From JARBAK01 sp034472185 (GTDB taxonomy: Bacteria; Pseudomonadota; Alphaproteobacteria; Rickettsiales; Midichloriaceae), in assembly GCA_034472185.1 (NCBI GenBank), contig JARBAK010000001.1:248001-312000 (forward strand): a stretch of 64,000 nt of DNA. Direction: 5' to 3'. The notes under the pieces are model-generated. The model saw nothing but the letters and a program-made list of their open reading frames with translations, ran no database searches and was not told the origin of the DNA. Positions 26,871 through 36,648 of this stretch are shown in pieces; within the stretch, counting starts at the first letter, position 1, and each line of letters begins with the position of its first letter. The translations under genes were made by a program, and so were the position numbers.

Positions 26871-28652
26871 ATGTCTCCTCTATCTAAACTGCGTTCCCTT
26901 TTAGTAAAATATGAACTAGACGCCTATCTGATTACTTCTTGTGAGGAATTTAGCTCATATAAAGAAGCACCGTTGCAGTTGCTAATGGGTTTTTCTGGCT
27001 CAAATGGCTTTGCTATTATTACGCAGCAAATAGCCCTCTTATGCACAGACGGAAGATATTTGTTACAGGCAAAGCACGAATTAAACCCGTCTCATAGTAT
27101 TTTCGACCTATATTCTCCAACTTTACCAGAAGACATACAAAACGCCATTCTTTCTCAATCCACTGATAGTATGTGTACTATCGGATATAATCCAAAGTTA
27201 GTAACTCAAGACTTCCTACAAAACACACTAATAACACGGTTGGCTACTGCTAACATAATGTGGAAACCTATAAAAGAAAATTTATTAGAGATTATACAGG
27301 GCAAAGAAAAGCATGTTATTAAGCAAAAAGCAGAACATTTTCTATTAAAATACGCAGGAAAAACAACAAAACAGAAATTATCTGAATTATTAAAAAATTT
27401 GGATATTAATGCAGACTATTTACTACTCACTTCTCACGCATCTGTATGCTGGTTGATGAACATACGTGGTCGTGATGCAGAATACACACCAACAATATGT
27501 GCGTATGCACTGATTGCTAAACACACAGCAACTATAGAAGTATTCTGCAGAGATGTGGACACTATATCTGAACTATTTTTCGATCCTCAAATCGCAGTTA
27601 GTTTCCATAGTTTGAGCACATTAAATGAAAAGTTTTCCCTTATTTCTAAAACTCATAAAATACAGTTGGACCCCATAACTACACCTGCATGGTATGTACA
27701 AAATACACTGCTTCCGCCACTAATTAAACCTGATCCATGCGAATTGCTAAGAGCTTGTAAAAATGAAAGCGAAATACGTGGTATGTATCAAGCCTCTTTG
27801 TATGATAGTATCGCGATATGCAAATTCATTGCATGGTTACTAGACTCTGTAAGAAACAATACGTTTGTTGACGAATTAACTGCAGAAAAACAAATTTTAT
27901 ACTTTAGACAGAAACAACCTGAATTCGTCTCTCCAAGTTTTCGGACCATATCTGCTTTTAAGGAGAACGCCGCTATTATACATTATAATGCAAATGCTTT
28001 CTCCAATAAAGTTATATCAGGTACAAAACAACCCAACAACGGTCTATATTTAATAGACTCAGGGGGGCAATATATATATGGAACAACCGATGTTACTAGA
28101 ACTATAAGTATAGGCACCACATTTACTCAAGAAGAGAGACAAAACTTTACTCTTGTATTAAAGGGACATATACACTTAGCAAACGCCAAATTTCCAGCAG
28201 CAACCACGGGGATGCAGCTAGATAGCTTGGCACGGTATTACCTATGGCAATATGGACTGGATTATAAGCATGGCACAGGACATGGTGTGGGACATTTCCT
28301 ATCGGTGCATGAGGGGCCACACTCCATCTCGCATTGCACCAAAGGAGGAACCGCCCCTTTAGTGCACAACATGATAGTATCTATAGAACCAGGATATTAT
28401 AAAGAAGAAGCTTACGGTATAAGAATAGAAAATTTATACGCCGTACAGCAATCTCATTTTGCTAATTTTATGGGATTTGAACCTCTATCTTTAGTACCAA
28501 TAGATCTGAAGCTGGTAGACTTTGAAATATTGAATGATTCAGAAATCACTTGGTTGAAAAAGTATCATAAAAAAGTGGAAGAAAAGATTTTCCCATTTCT
28601 TTCTGACATAGAAAAAGGAGATTTAGCGCTACTGATGCAGGGAGTGTCTTAG
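26871..28652 (+). CDS. pepP: Xaa-Pro aminopeptidase P (M24B family)
   Basis: A 593-residue enzyme of the long, three-domain form: two creatinase-like N-terminal domains (LDAYLITSCEEFSSYKEAP and a second around residues 160-300), an M24 pita-bread catalytic domain, and a C-terminal M24C segment (WLKKYHKKVEEKIFPFL). Metal ligands can be seen: Asp residues in LIDSGGQY and TTDVTRT, His in HGTGHGVGH, Glu in SIEPGYY and RIENLYA. It removes N-terminal residues ahead of proline. The ATG at 26871 is used; an upstream TTG lies inside lpxC. No SD is apparent. Confidence 0.92.
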   Translation: MSPLSKLRSLLVKYELDAYLITSCEEFSSYKEAPLQLLMGFSGSNGFAIITQQIALLCTDGRYLLQAKHELNPSHSIFDLYSPTLPEDIQNAILSQSTDSMCTIGYNPKLVTQDFLQNTLITRLATANIMWKPIKENLLEIIQGKEKHVIKQKAEHFLLKYAGKTTKQKLSELLKNLDINADYLLLTSHASVCWLMNIRGRDAEYTPTICAYALIAKHTATIEVFCRDVDTISELFFDPQIAVSFHSLSTLNEKFSLISKTHKIQLDPITTPAWYVQNTLLPPLIKPDPCELLRACKNESEIRGMYQASLYDSIAICKFIAWLLDSVRNNTFVDELTAEKQILYFRQKQPEFVSPSFRTISAFKENAAIIHYNANAFSNKVISGTKQPNNGLYLIDSGGQYIYGTTDVTRTISIGTTFTQEERQNFTLVLKGHIHLANAKFPAATTGMQLDSLARYYLWQYGLDYKHGTGHGVGHFLSVHEGPHSISHCTKGGTAPLVHNMIVSIEPGYYKEEAYGIRIENLYAVQQSHFANFMGFEPLSLVPIDLKLVDFEILNDSEITWLKKYHKKVEEKIFPFLSDIEKGDLALLMQGVS

Positions 28653-28677
28653 AACAATTAAATTTTCATCTATAAAT

Positions 28678-28974
28678 ATGTATATAAAAGTTATCCTAGC
28701 GCTAATAGTGGTGCTGTGTATTATATCTGCTTGCGCATTACTGCTAAACTATATGAAACGGAGTAAACTGCTGAGCATATTACAACTCCCACGTAGAGGA
28801 GCAAAACTAGTAACGGTGAAAGATCTATTGATATTGGATAGTAAAAGGAGAATCTCTCTTATAGCATATAATGGCAAAGAATATCTATTGTTGCTTGGTA
28901 ATAAAGATAAAATATTGGATATAATATCTAAAGATACAGATGAATCACATCTCGTAGACCATATAAAAGAATGA
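28678..28974 (+). CDS. fliO: Probable flagellar export protein FliO
   Basis: A 98-residue protein with one membrane helix at about residues 4-23, a basic linker (MKRSKLL), then a small domain with VKDLLILDSKRRISLIAYNGKEYLLLLG. That two-part layout, in which the D-x-K/R-R-x-(x)-L-(V/I) strand is followed by a LLLLG strand, is the FliO hallmark. FliO is a transient assembly factor for the flagellar export gate FliPQR. The call is supported by the other flagellar genes in the window. The downstream thiL start overlaps its stop as ATGA. Confidence 0.7.
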   Translation: MYIKVILALIVVLCIISACALLLNYMKRSKLLSILQLPRRGAKLVTVKDLLILDSKRRISLIAYNGKEYLLLLGNKDKILDIISKDTDESHLVDHIKE

Positions 28975-29942
28975 AAACAGAATCTGATATAGTCGATTAT
29001 CTAATCTCATCATTTCCAGATTATATAGGAGATGACGCTGCTGTGCTTCCGCTTTCTGATATCCAAAGCTATCTCATCACAAAAGATTTGCTTGTTGAAG
29101 GAATTCACTTCCGCCTCGAATATCAGGATGCAGTAACTTTAGCGCACAAAGCGTTACATGTGAATATGAGTGATATAGCAGCTATGGGCGGACTACCTAA
29201 GTATGTTTTATTAGGGATTTCCACTCCACAAATGAATCGTTATTGCAACACATTACTGGAATACTTTGTATATATGTGTGAGACCTTCAATGTAATATTG
29301 ATAGGAGGAGATATAGTAGGATCATCAAATGCATTGTCTCTCAGCGTAACAATGATAGGCACAGCGCCCACTGCTGAAATTAAATTTCGCAAATATGCTC
29401 GTTTGGGAGATGCTATATGTATAGTAGGTGATATGGGATATGCACATATCGGACTAAATGCACTAGAAAAACATAAGCAAGATTCTATATCACATAAATT
29501 TGTAGACGCACTATTAAAGCCCAACGCTAAAGTTAACGAAGGTATATGGCTTCGTAGCCAACAAGCAGTAAGTGCTATGATTGATACTTCTGATGGGCTA
29601 ATCTCGGATTTGACCAAGCTGTGTAAAGCTTCTAATGTCGCAGCTCGCATTAACTTAGAAGAAGCAGCATTTAGCATTGAGCCACAATTTCAAACGGCAT
29701 GTAATTTTCTGAAATTAAACCCACTGAATACACAACTTACTGGAGGTGAAGACTATGGGCTTTTATTCACAGTCAATCCAGGAAATTATGAAAAACTCGC
29801 TGAAAAATTTATGTCTCGCTTTGGTTATCGTATTAAATATATAGGGCAAATCGTAAACACAAATAAAACCTTAAATGTGATACAGCTCATACATCACCAA
29901 GAAAAAATACCCATCCCCCCAGGAGGATTCATGCATTTTTAA
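28971..29942 (+). CDS. thiL: Thiamine-monophosphate kinase ThiL
   Basis: A 323-residue AIRS-superfamily kinase that phosphorylates thiamine monophosphate to the cofactor thiamine diphosphate. Key motifs: GDDAAVL near residues 20-27, TKDLLVEGIHF, HVNMSDIAAMGG, GGDIVGSS, and IDTSDGLISDL followed by TGGEDYGLLF. The enzyme supplies the cofactor used by the pyruvate dehydrogenase encoded at 22670. Overlap with fliO by four bases points to a coupled transcript. No TPP riboswitch could precede it because the upstream gene overlaps. It converges with fabG. Confidence 0.94.
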   Translation: MKTESDIVDYLISSFPDYIGDDAAVLPLSDIQSYLITKDLLVEGIHFRLEYQDAVTLAHKALHVNMSDIAAMGGLPKYVLLGISTPQMNRYCNTLLEYFVYMCETFNVILIGGDIVGSSNALSLSVTMIGTAPTAEIKFRKYARLGDAICIVGDMGYAHIGLNALEKHKQDSISHKFVDALLKPNAKVNEGIWLRSQQAVSAMIDTSDGLISDLTKLCKASNVAARINLEEAAFSIEPQFQTACNFLKLNPLNTQLTGGEDYGLLFTVNPGNYEKLAEKFMSRFGYRIKYIGQIVNTNKTLNVIQLIHHQEKIPIPPGGFMHF

Positions 29943-29993
29943 ACACTACCACTTGCCACCATATGGTTGTAAATATTCGTCAGTAAAAAAAAT

Positions 29994-30731
29994 TTAAACC
30001 ATTAACATCCCACCATTCACATGAAGTGTATGCCCAGTAATATAACTACTTTCTTTAGAGGCAAGAAACAGCACTGCGCTCGCTATTTCTGCAGGCGTCC
30101 CCATACGCCCTAAAGGAATGCGCTCTTGCAATTTTGTTTTTGCATCCTCACCTAGTATTTGGGTCATAGGAGTATCTATAAAGCCAGGCGCGACGCAATT
30201 TACAGTAATATTACGAGAGGCTACTTCCAGAGCAATAGTCTTAGACATAGCGATAATACCAGCTTTTGCAGCAGCATAATTCGCCTGTCCTGGATTACCT
30301 GTACAACCAACTATAGACGATATATTAATTATCCGCCCATATCTTCTACGTAACATACTCTTTATAGCTGCCTGATTAAGTTTAAACGTTGTTGTTAAAT
30401 CAACGCTCAATACCTCATTCCATACATCATCCTTCATACGCAATGCTATATCGTCTTTGTTAATTCCAGCATTACAAACAAGTATATCAATAGGCCCCAC
30501 TTGTTTCTCAGCTTCAGGAAATAAGTCTACTAATTCTGTAGTATTTTTTAAGTCACATCTTAATGGGAACGTATTGTCCCCCAAACTTTGAGAAAGCGCA
30601 TCCAATCTTTCTTGATCTAAACAACTTAATACAACTGTAGCACCCGCTTTAGATAACATCTCAGCTATCGCCCTACCTATACCACCTGTAGCACCAGTAA
30701 CAAGCGCCTTACTATTATTTAAATTGAACAT
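29994..30731 (-). CDS. fabG: 3-oxoacyl-ACP reductase FabG
   Basis: A 245-residue short-chain dehydrogenase. The NADPH loop TGATGGIGRA (residues 12-21), CNAGI, catalytic Ser139, Tyr152 and Lys156 (NYAAAKAG) and the GFIDTPMT loop are all present. It reduces 3-ketoacyl-ACP in fatty acid synthesis. Its first 17 bases overlap the end of fabD upstream, so the two are translated together. acpP and fabF, the usual downstream neighbours, are absent. Confidence 0.96.
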   Translation of the reverse strand: MFNLNNSKALVTGATGGIGRAIAEMLSKAGATVVLSCLDQERLDALSQSLGDNTFPLRCDLKNTTELVDLFPEAEKQVGPIDILVCNAGINKDDIALRMKDDVWNEVLSVDLTTTFKLNQAAIKSMLRRRYGRIINISSIVGCTGNPGQANYAAAKAGIIAMSKTIALEVASRNITVNCVAPGFIDTPMTQILGEDAKTKLQERIPLGRMGTPAEIASAVLFLASKESSYITGHTLHVNGGMLMV

Positions 30732-31683
30732 TTTTTATAAAATCCTCTATTTCCCGTATTGTACATATTCTCAAGACTTTGATCTCTCTATCAAATCTCA
30801 TTCTTTTAATCAACCCAGATAATACAGTACCCGGGCCAATTTCTGCAATTGTATTTACACCAAACGTATTAACCATCCTCTCAATAGATTCTCTCCACCT
30901 AACTTTGCCACAAATTTGCTTAATTAAGCCATCCTCGATAGACTTTGTGTCTTTATATTCTTGCGCTGTATAATTCGCAATAACGGGCATCATTGGATTT
31001 TGCAACCCTACTCTTGACAAGTAAGGACTAAATACTTTCACAACTGGATCCATAAGCGTTGAATGGAAAGCAGCACTTACAGGAAGTATGATAGACTTTA
31101 TATTTTTCATATCGGAAGCTATCTGATGAACATTTTCTATCGCCTTTACCTCTCCACTAAGCACTATCTGCCCAGCGCCATTATCGTTTGCTACTTCACA
31201 TACTCCAAGAGTAGAGCCTTTAAAGGCTAAATCTTCAGCTATTTCTTGTGTTGCTCCTAGCAAAGCAATCATAGCCCCGCCTACATTTACCTCATACATT
31301 GCCTTTGCTCTCTGCCCTATAAGGAATATTATATCCTTTAAGCTTATTGTTCCTGCTGCACATAACGCAGTATATTCCCCAAGTGAATGTCCAGCACAAA
31401 CATCACAAAAAGATGAGATATTAACTAACCCCAGCTTCTTTAAAATTACTTGTATAATCGCTAGAGACACCACAGCTATAGAAGGCTGAGCATTTATAGT
31501 TAACTTCAATTCCTCACTTGTACCATTAAACATAATCCGCATTAGATCCCGCTCTAACACTTCATTAGCTAACCGAAATATTTCTTGCGCATCATCAAAA
31601 GCACTATAGAGCTCTTCTCCCATACCAGGAAACTGTGAACCCTGTCCTGGGAATATTATACCTAAACGAATGTTTTCTCTCAT
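30715..31683 (-). CDS. fabD: Malonyl-CoA:ACP transacylase FabD
   Basis: A 322-residue transacylase from the ATG at 31683. An SD-like aggtgg lies about eight bases upstream, and a GTG at 31692 falls inside it, so the ATG is preferred. The nucleophile is Ser100 in CAGHSLGEY; the FPGQGSQFPGMG loop and the later AAFHSTLM histidine complete the catalytic dyad. It loads malonyl onto ACP for chain elongation and pairs with fabG, with which it overlaps by 17 bases. Confidence 0.95.
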   Translation of the reverse strand: MRENIRLGIIFPGQGSQFPGMGEELYSAFDDAQEIFRLANEVLERDLMRIMFNGTSEELKLTINAQPSIAVVSLAIIQVILKKLGLVNISSFCDVCAGHSLGEYTALCAAGTISLKDIIFLIGQRAKAMYEVNVGGAMIALLGATQEIAEDLAFKGSTLGVCEVANDNGAGQIVLSGEVKAIENVHQIASDMKNIKSIILPVSAAFHSTLMDPVVKVFSPYLSRVGLQNPMMPVIANYTAQEYKDTKSIEDGLIKQICGKVRWRESIERMVNTFGVNTIAEIGPGTVLSGLIKRMRFDREIKVLRICTIREIEDFIKNVQFK

Positions 31684-31872
31684 ATAAACCACCTAGCGAA
31701 GATAGACCACGCATTTTATTATTTGAATTTTTAACACAAAAATCCAAATAAAAATACCATCGATTAGCGAGAAGAACCACCGCTTCTGGCTATTTACACC
31801 AGCTTTTAATAATTTAAAGAGTCAAAATGCAGAAAGAACTATAGTTTTGTTGTTAAGAGCAACATTTTTATA

Positions 31873-32604
31873 TCATCTCTCTTCTATAAAACAATTATGA
31901 GTAACCCTCTGTACATCATCATTATCCTCAAGAGCTTCCGCTAAATTTAATATACTTTTAGCTGCTTCAGTACCTAAAAGCACAGTCGTTATTGGAAGCC
32001 ACAACACTTGAGCTCGTTTACTATTACCGTATTTTTCTTCTAAACCCTCTTTTACATTATTAAACCTTTCGAATCTACATATAACCTCGAATTCATGCCC
32101 ATGCATAATACAATCATCAGCTCCTACTTCAATCGCCGCCATTAATATATGATCAAAATCACTAATATTTTTACTTTCGAAGACAATACTTCCTATATGC
32201 TTAAACATGTAACTAACGCTACCATTTTCTCCTAATGCCCCACCATGTCGTGTTAGTATAGAGCGTACTTCACTTACTGTTCTATTCCGATTATCAGTAA
32301 TCGCTTCAACGATCAAAGCCACTCCATGGCGCCCATATCCTTCATACCTAACTTCCTCATAACTCATTCCATCTCCAACGGAATTCGCCTTTTTTAATTG
32401 TGTTTCTATTTTATCTCTAGGTACATTTTCTTCTTTAGCAGCATAAATTGCACTCCTAAGACGTGAATTAAATTGAGGATCCACACCCCCTATTTTAGCA
32501 GCTACAGAGATTTCTCTCATAATTTTTGTAAAAATTTTAGCTTTTTTTTGATCTTGAAGACCCTTTCTGTGCATTATATTCTTAAACTGTGAATGTCCAG
32601 ACAT
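31873..32604 (-). CDS. yebC: YebC/PmpR-family regulator or translation factor
   Basis: A 243-residue protein beginning MSGHSQFKNIMHRKG, the standard YebC start, with the three-domain YebC layout (RLRSAIYAAKEENVPRDKIE, VRYEGYGRHGVALIVEA, then NRTVSEVRSILTRHGGALGENGSVSYMF, given in parts). YebC members bind DNA and, as shown for some bacteria and the mitochondrial relative TACO1, help ribosomes pass proline-rich stretches. An earlier ATG at 32628 would add eight residues not conserved in the family, so it was not used. Intergenic space before fabD is about 190 bases. Confidence 0.93.
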   Translation of the reverse strand: MSGHSQFKNIMHRKGLQDQKKAKIFTKIMREISVAAKIGGVDPQFNSRLRSAIYAAKEENVPRDKIETQLKKANSVGDGMSYEEVRYEGYGRHGVALIVEAITDNRNRTVSEVRSILTRHGGALGENGSVSYMFKHIGSIVFESKNISDFDHILMAAIEVGADDCIMHGHEFEVICRFERFNNVKEGLEEKYGNSKRAQVLWLPITTVLLGTEAAKSILNLAEALEDNDDVQRVTHNCFIEER

Positions 32605-32667
32605 GAGATATACCGCATAAAGTTTCACCTTTTATCGCTTTCCGCCTGTAGACTGATAAGGGATTTA

Positions 32668-33567
32668 CTACCTTGTTTCAACCAGATTACAAAGAACACG
32701 CCTAGCATTCTGTGGAATTTTTTTTTCTAATGTCTCTACCAAATTATTACCCACCTTACTTACGCCCGGAATATTCCTATGTTGGGATTGTGTGCTTTCT
32801 GGCCAAGGCAATATAGCCTGGTTTATATCCGTGCCTATATTGGAAGTACGAATTTCGGTCTTTGGAGCACTAGAACTTATAGAAGATGCTTGATTAAACT
32901 CTTTGAACGTATTTTTCATATCATTATATAACCTAGGTAATACAATACGTTGAAATGGGAGATAAGCAGCGTCAGACCCAATGGTATATCCATGATTTTT
33001 TTTAGAAAGATTAATCCACTGCGCATTTACTTTATTGAAGTAGTTGGCACCTAATATAACTGTTTTGGAATGATATAATGCAGTTGCTTTACGCCAATTT
33101 TTAGTCTCCGTAAAGTTGCTCACTAAAAAATATGCCGCATAAGCAATATTATACACAGGATCCAGCAACAAAAGTGGATCTTTAAAATGGCGCCCATGAT
33201 GCTTCCAGTTTATTTGGCCACATCCAATATCAACATTTTCAATACCTTTCGATATGGTCTTCTTCAGAAAGTGTGCAGCCTCATCTTTGCTTTTGAAAAA
33301 ATAAGAACGTCCCTCAACATTTAGGGTCCAAGGCCAGGGTATTGCAATTTTATACTCATTTATCCATTGCCCTGACTCAACGCTAGCGACAGCATATAAT
33401 AAGTTATGTGGTAAGTTATATTTACGCTCATAAAAGCTTATCGCCCTTACACATTGCCATTGATCCTCTAGTTTATCAGCATACACCTCTAATGCTATGG
33501 CACTTAATCCAGTGAAAATATAAGTTATAATTATTGCTAATCCAGTTAAAAAGGGGACGTATACCAT
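32668..33567 (-). CDS. SLT-domain lytic transglycosylase
   Basis: A 299-residue protein with an N-terminal membrane helix or signal (VPFLTGLAIIITYIFTGL) and a lysozyme-like domain. The catalytic Glu is in LLYAVASVESGQW, near residue 64. VDIGCGQINWKHHG and DPVYNIAYAAYFLVSNF are typical SLT elements. Enzymes of this type cut glycan strands so that large complexes such as flagella or type IV secretion machines can pass. A flagellar or T4SS role here is inference; no T4SS gene is in view. The tail of about 100 residues is low complexity. A GTG at 33579 is an alternative start. Confidence 0.85.
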   Translation of the reverse strand: MVYVPFLTGLAIIITYIFTGLSAIALEVYADKLEDQWQCVRAISFYERKYNLPHNLLYAVASVESGQWINEYKIAIPWPWTLNVEGRSYFFKSKDEAAHFLKKTISKGIENVDIGCGQINWKHHGRHFKDPLLLLDPVYNIAYAAYFLVSNFTETKNWRKATALYHSKTVILGANYFNKVNAQWINLSKKNHGYTIGSDAAYLPFQRIVLPRLYNDMKNTFKEFNQASSISSSAPKTEIRTSNIGTDINQAILPWPESTQSQHRNIPGVSKVGNNLVETLEKKIPQNARRVLCNLVETR

Positions 33568-33788
33568 TACCCAACTCACCGCATAGGATTATCCAAGTAT
33601 TTACTTCATTTATCATCGTAGGTAGTAAATATAGCATATGTATAGTGGAACTCAATACACTCTACACAATCATAGGTTTTGTTATTGCCGCCACTTTATA
33701 TTTGTTATAGAATTAAATGGCATGCCGAAAAAGATATTCTCTTATTCCATAAGTATATGATGCCGCTATCAAAGTTAAGTAGAGAATA

Positions 33789-36632
33789 ATGCTCAAATCT
33801 AGAAATTTCGCCTTACTAATCGTTGCTTCTTTAATATTTATAGGCTTGTTATGGGTTTGGCCTATATCGATAGGATTAAATCCACATAAAGCTGTAATAG
33901 AAAAAAAAGTAAAAGATTCTTTGAATCTCACCATAACTATAGGTGGAAACGTTAGGCTAGTATTATTCCCATCAATAAAGATTGAGATCCATAATGTCCA
34001 AGGAAGCTATAACAACCTTCCGTTCTTCAATATACAACAATTACAAGTTCCCCTATCTCTGAAAAACTTATTCACACTCAGTTCCCTAAAAAATATAAAT
34101 AATATTATTGCTAAGGACGGCACTATAGTGATGCCTACTTATATTTCATATATAAAAAACCTTAGATCTGCAGATAAAATAACAGGTCAGTATCGCACAA
34201 ACTCTCAAGAGATACGTTTCGAGAATATACTAATTGATTCAGATGAAAAAAATTCACATATAAAAATCAAAACTCTACATATGGAGTACTCTGCAGATAC
34301 AAAATTATTACTAAAATCCGAATTTTTATATAGAAATGCACTAAATATACTATCATTTACCATATATTCTAACTCATCTAATGCATCCCTTAATCTCCAG
34401 GGTAGCGGTATCACTGTAAATATAGTGGGACAAAATGTCGTAAATATATTGAGCCCTGAGTGGACCAGAGAGGGAGCATTAAATGGAAATTTAACCGCGA
34501 AAATAACAGACTTAAACGCATTACTCTTATATCTTCCTTTAAAAATTACAAATAATGCGCACATTTTCCAAACTCAGACTATAAATCAGCCCATAGATAT
34601 TATGGCAGATTTAAATCTTCAAAAAGGAACCCTAAGCTTAACCAATTTTCGGTTATCAGAGCAAAATGTCATAAGCAATTTAAGGGGTGGAGTATTTCTA
34701 GATCTTAAACACCAAGGCAATCTAAATACATTTTTAGCTATAGACGAGCTAAAAATTGATAGTTTGCTGCTAGATTCTATAGTGACAGATCCCTCCTCAA
34801 AGAAAGAATTATTTCCTAAAATCTATCAATTGTTTTCATTCAGTAGTGATGAAACAGATCCCACCTTCTCTCCCCTACTTCTATCAGTACTCGATATCAA
34901 TATAGGAAAGATCAGACTATTGAACGATAATATCTCTAATGTACGCTTAAGTATGGATTCGTATAAAGAGCTAACTTCTTTGCTAAAGCTTTCTTTTACA
35001 CTCCCTGAAAATACAGACTGCACACTGCAAGGAGAATTTTCTCACAATAATATTAGGCCTAAATTCGAAGGAAAAGTAAATATTCAAAGTAAAACAGCAC
35101 TAAAGAGTTTCGGATTGTTGGGACTGCAAAATATAGAAAATATTCTAAAAAATACAAATTCAGGCCAAGATATTTCCTTCTCTTTTAATGCTAATATAAT
35201 CGCAATGCCAAAAAGAATAGTATTCGAGAATATAAGCAGCAATTTGCAAGACTCAAAAATAGATGGACGCTTTATAAAAGCTGAGCATTTTGATGACACA
35301 TCATCTGCTTATTCGTATCTAAATATAGATCATCTCAATCTAGATATGTTTGGCGCTAAGAAGAGATTTGAAGAATATCTTCTAATGCTATATGCAAGTG
35401 ACTTCGATAAAACTGGTAAACTTTTTAGAGAAAATAACAATGACTTTGCACCACTCCGGTATTTAAATACACGAACACATCTTCAATTAAATATTGGAGA
35501 TATGAAATTTAAAGACGTACAATATAGCGATTGCAGTGCGTCAGCTATAATTCAGCCAAGTGAAGTAAAGCTGAATAATTTTCATATAACTTCAGATTTC
35601 CTAGAAGTATCGGGTAATTTGAATTTCGCATTACCAACTATTAGACCTTTAATCAGTGGAGATATTAACTTTAAAGGATTGAACGTTAATAACTGGCACT
35701 CAATATTCCCTAAATTAATTGAACTAAAGCTTCAGTATATCAATTCACAAACGACACAACAAAATCAGAAAATAGCCGAGAGTTTAGTACAGTATGCTAA
35801 TTTCTTCTCAGCAAGCATGTACGATGCAGCGCTGAATATCAAATCTGATTTTACCGTAGTAGACGATATGATTTTAAAAGATGCATTCGCTAAGATTAAT
35901 CTACATCAAAGCGTCTTAAGTATTGAAAATGGTTTGTCCTCTATTTGGGGGGGACGCTTTCAGTTTGGGGGCTCTGTCATAACATCTGATTTTATACCCA
36001 CTTTTTATACAGTGTTTAGTTTTGATAGTATATCACCATCTATGTTACTTTATAAAATCACGGGCCTTAATCCGGATAAGTTCTCCGGCTATTTAAGTAT
36101 GAGCGGCTCATTACACGCCTCAGGGAATACTCCATACTGGCTCTGTTCAACTTTAAATGGAGATATCCAACTAGCCGCAAAAGAAGTGAAATGGAATGGA
36201 TTCCAACTCGGTGATATAATCTCAATTATAGATATTAACGCTTTAGCAGAGCAGAAATTAGCACGACTAGATTACGATCTAAAATATGGAAGTACCTTTT
36301 TTGACAATTTAAAGGGAAAGATATCTATAAACCAAGGCATCGCTACATTAAACGATTTCGAAATGTCTAATAATAGAGCTGTAGGAGCATATGCAGCCAG
36401 TTATAATATCTTTTACAGAACTCTTGAGGCACTAGGCAGGTTTTCGTTTTATCCGATCCAAAATCAGCAGATTTTATCTCTTAATCTACAAAGTAGCGGC
36501 AGTTTGCCAAATTTAAATACACGATTCGATACAAATGAATTAGTCGCATTTATCAATGATAATAGCGCCCATCCTATGGAAGATAAGGATAAATCAGAGC
36601 CCTCTTTAAGCCAGCGCCTATTAGGTCAATAA
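33789..36632 (+). CDS. AsmA-family envelope protein
   Basis: A 947-residue protein with a single N-terminal helix (residues 6-25) and an AsmA N-terminal domain (ITIGGNVRLVLFPSIKIEIHNV, shown in part; PLSLKNLFTLSS). A long beta-rich periplasmic region follows, ending in the AsmA C-terminal type with GYLSMSGSLHASG and TLNDFEMSNNRAVG. AsmA-like proteins carry or regulate lipids between the membranes. It is one of two very large members in this window. A run of seven G at 35947-35953 encodes Trp-Gly-Gly. The gene stops 16 bases from the convergent mltA. Confidence 0.85.
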   Translation: MLKSRNFALLIVASLIFIGLLWVWPISIGLNPHKAVIEKKVKDSLNLTITIGGNVRLVLFPSIKIEIHNVQGSYNNLPFFNIQQLQVPLSLKNLFTLSSLKNINNIIAKDGTIVMPTYISYIKNLRSADKITGQYRTNSQEIRFENILIDSDEKNSHIKIKTLHMEYSADTKLLLKSEFLYRNALNILSFTIYSNSSNASLNLQGSGITVNIVGQNVVNILSPEWTREGALNGNLTAKITDLNALLLYLPLKITNNAHIFQTQTINQPIDIMADLNLQKGTLSLTNFRLSEQNVISNLRGGVFLDLKHQGNLNTFLAIDELKIDSLLLDSIVTDPSSKKELFPKIYQLFSFSSDETDPTFSPLLLSVLDINIGKIRLLNDNISNVRLSMDSYKELTSLLKLSFTLPENTDCTLQGEFSHNNIRPKFEGKVNIQSKTALKSFGLLGLQNIENILKNTNSGQDISFSFNANIIAMPKRIVFENISSNLQDSKIDGRFIKAEHFDDTSSAYSYLNIDHLNLDMFGAKKRFEEYLLMLYASDFDKTGKLFRENNNDFAPLRYLNTRTHLQLNIGDMKFKDVQYSDCSASAIIQPSEVKLNNFHITSDFLEVSGNLNFALPTIRPLISGDINFKGLNVNNWHSIFPKLIELKLQYINSQTTQQNQKIAESLVQYANFFSASMYDAALNIKSDFTVVDDMILKDAFAKINLHQSVLSIENGLSSIWGGRFQFGGSVITSDFIPTFYTVFSFDSISPSMLLYKITGLNPDKFSGYLSMSGSLHASGNTPYWLCSTLNGDIQLAAKEVKWNGFQLGDIISIIDINALAEQKLARLDYDLKYGSTFFDNLKGKISINQGIATLNDFEMSNNRAVGAYAASYNIFYRTLEALGRFSFYPIQNQQILSLNLQSSGSLPNLNTRFDTNELVAFINDNSAHPMEDKDKSEPSLSQRLLGQ

Positions 36633-36648
36633 AATAAATTAAGCTGCT

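Noticed and set aside
28930..28971. TPP riboswitch before thiL
   Set aside because: The thiL start overlaps fliO by four bases, leaving no leader, and no THI-box sequence is seen.
29240..29677. 145-aa antisense frame within thiL
   Set aside because: A shadow of the coding strand of a clear thiamine-monophosphate kinase.
31848..31869. Hairpin followed by T5 near the yebC end
   Set aside because: The T-run is on the plus strand, where no gene precedes it; on the yebC strand there is no T-run.
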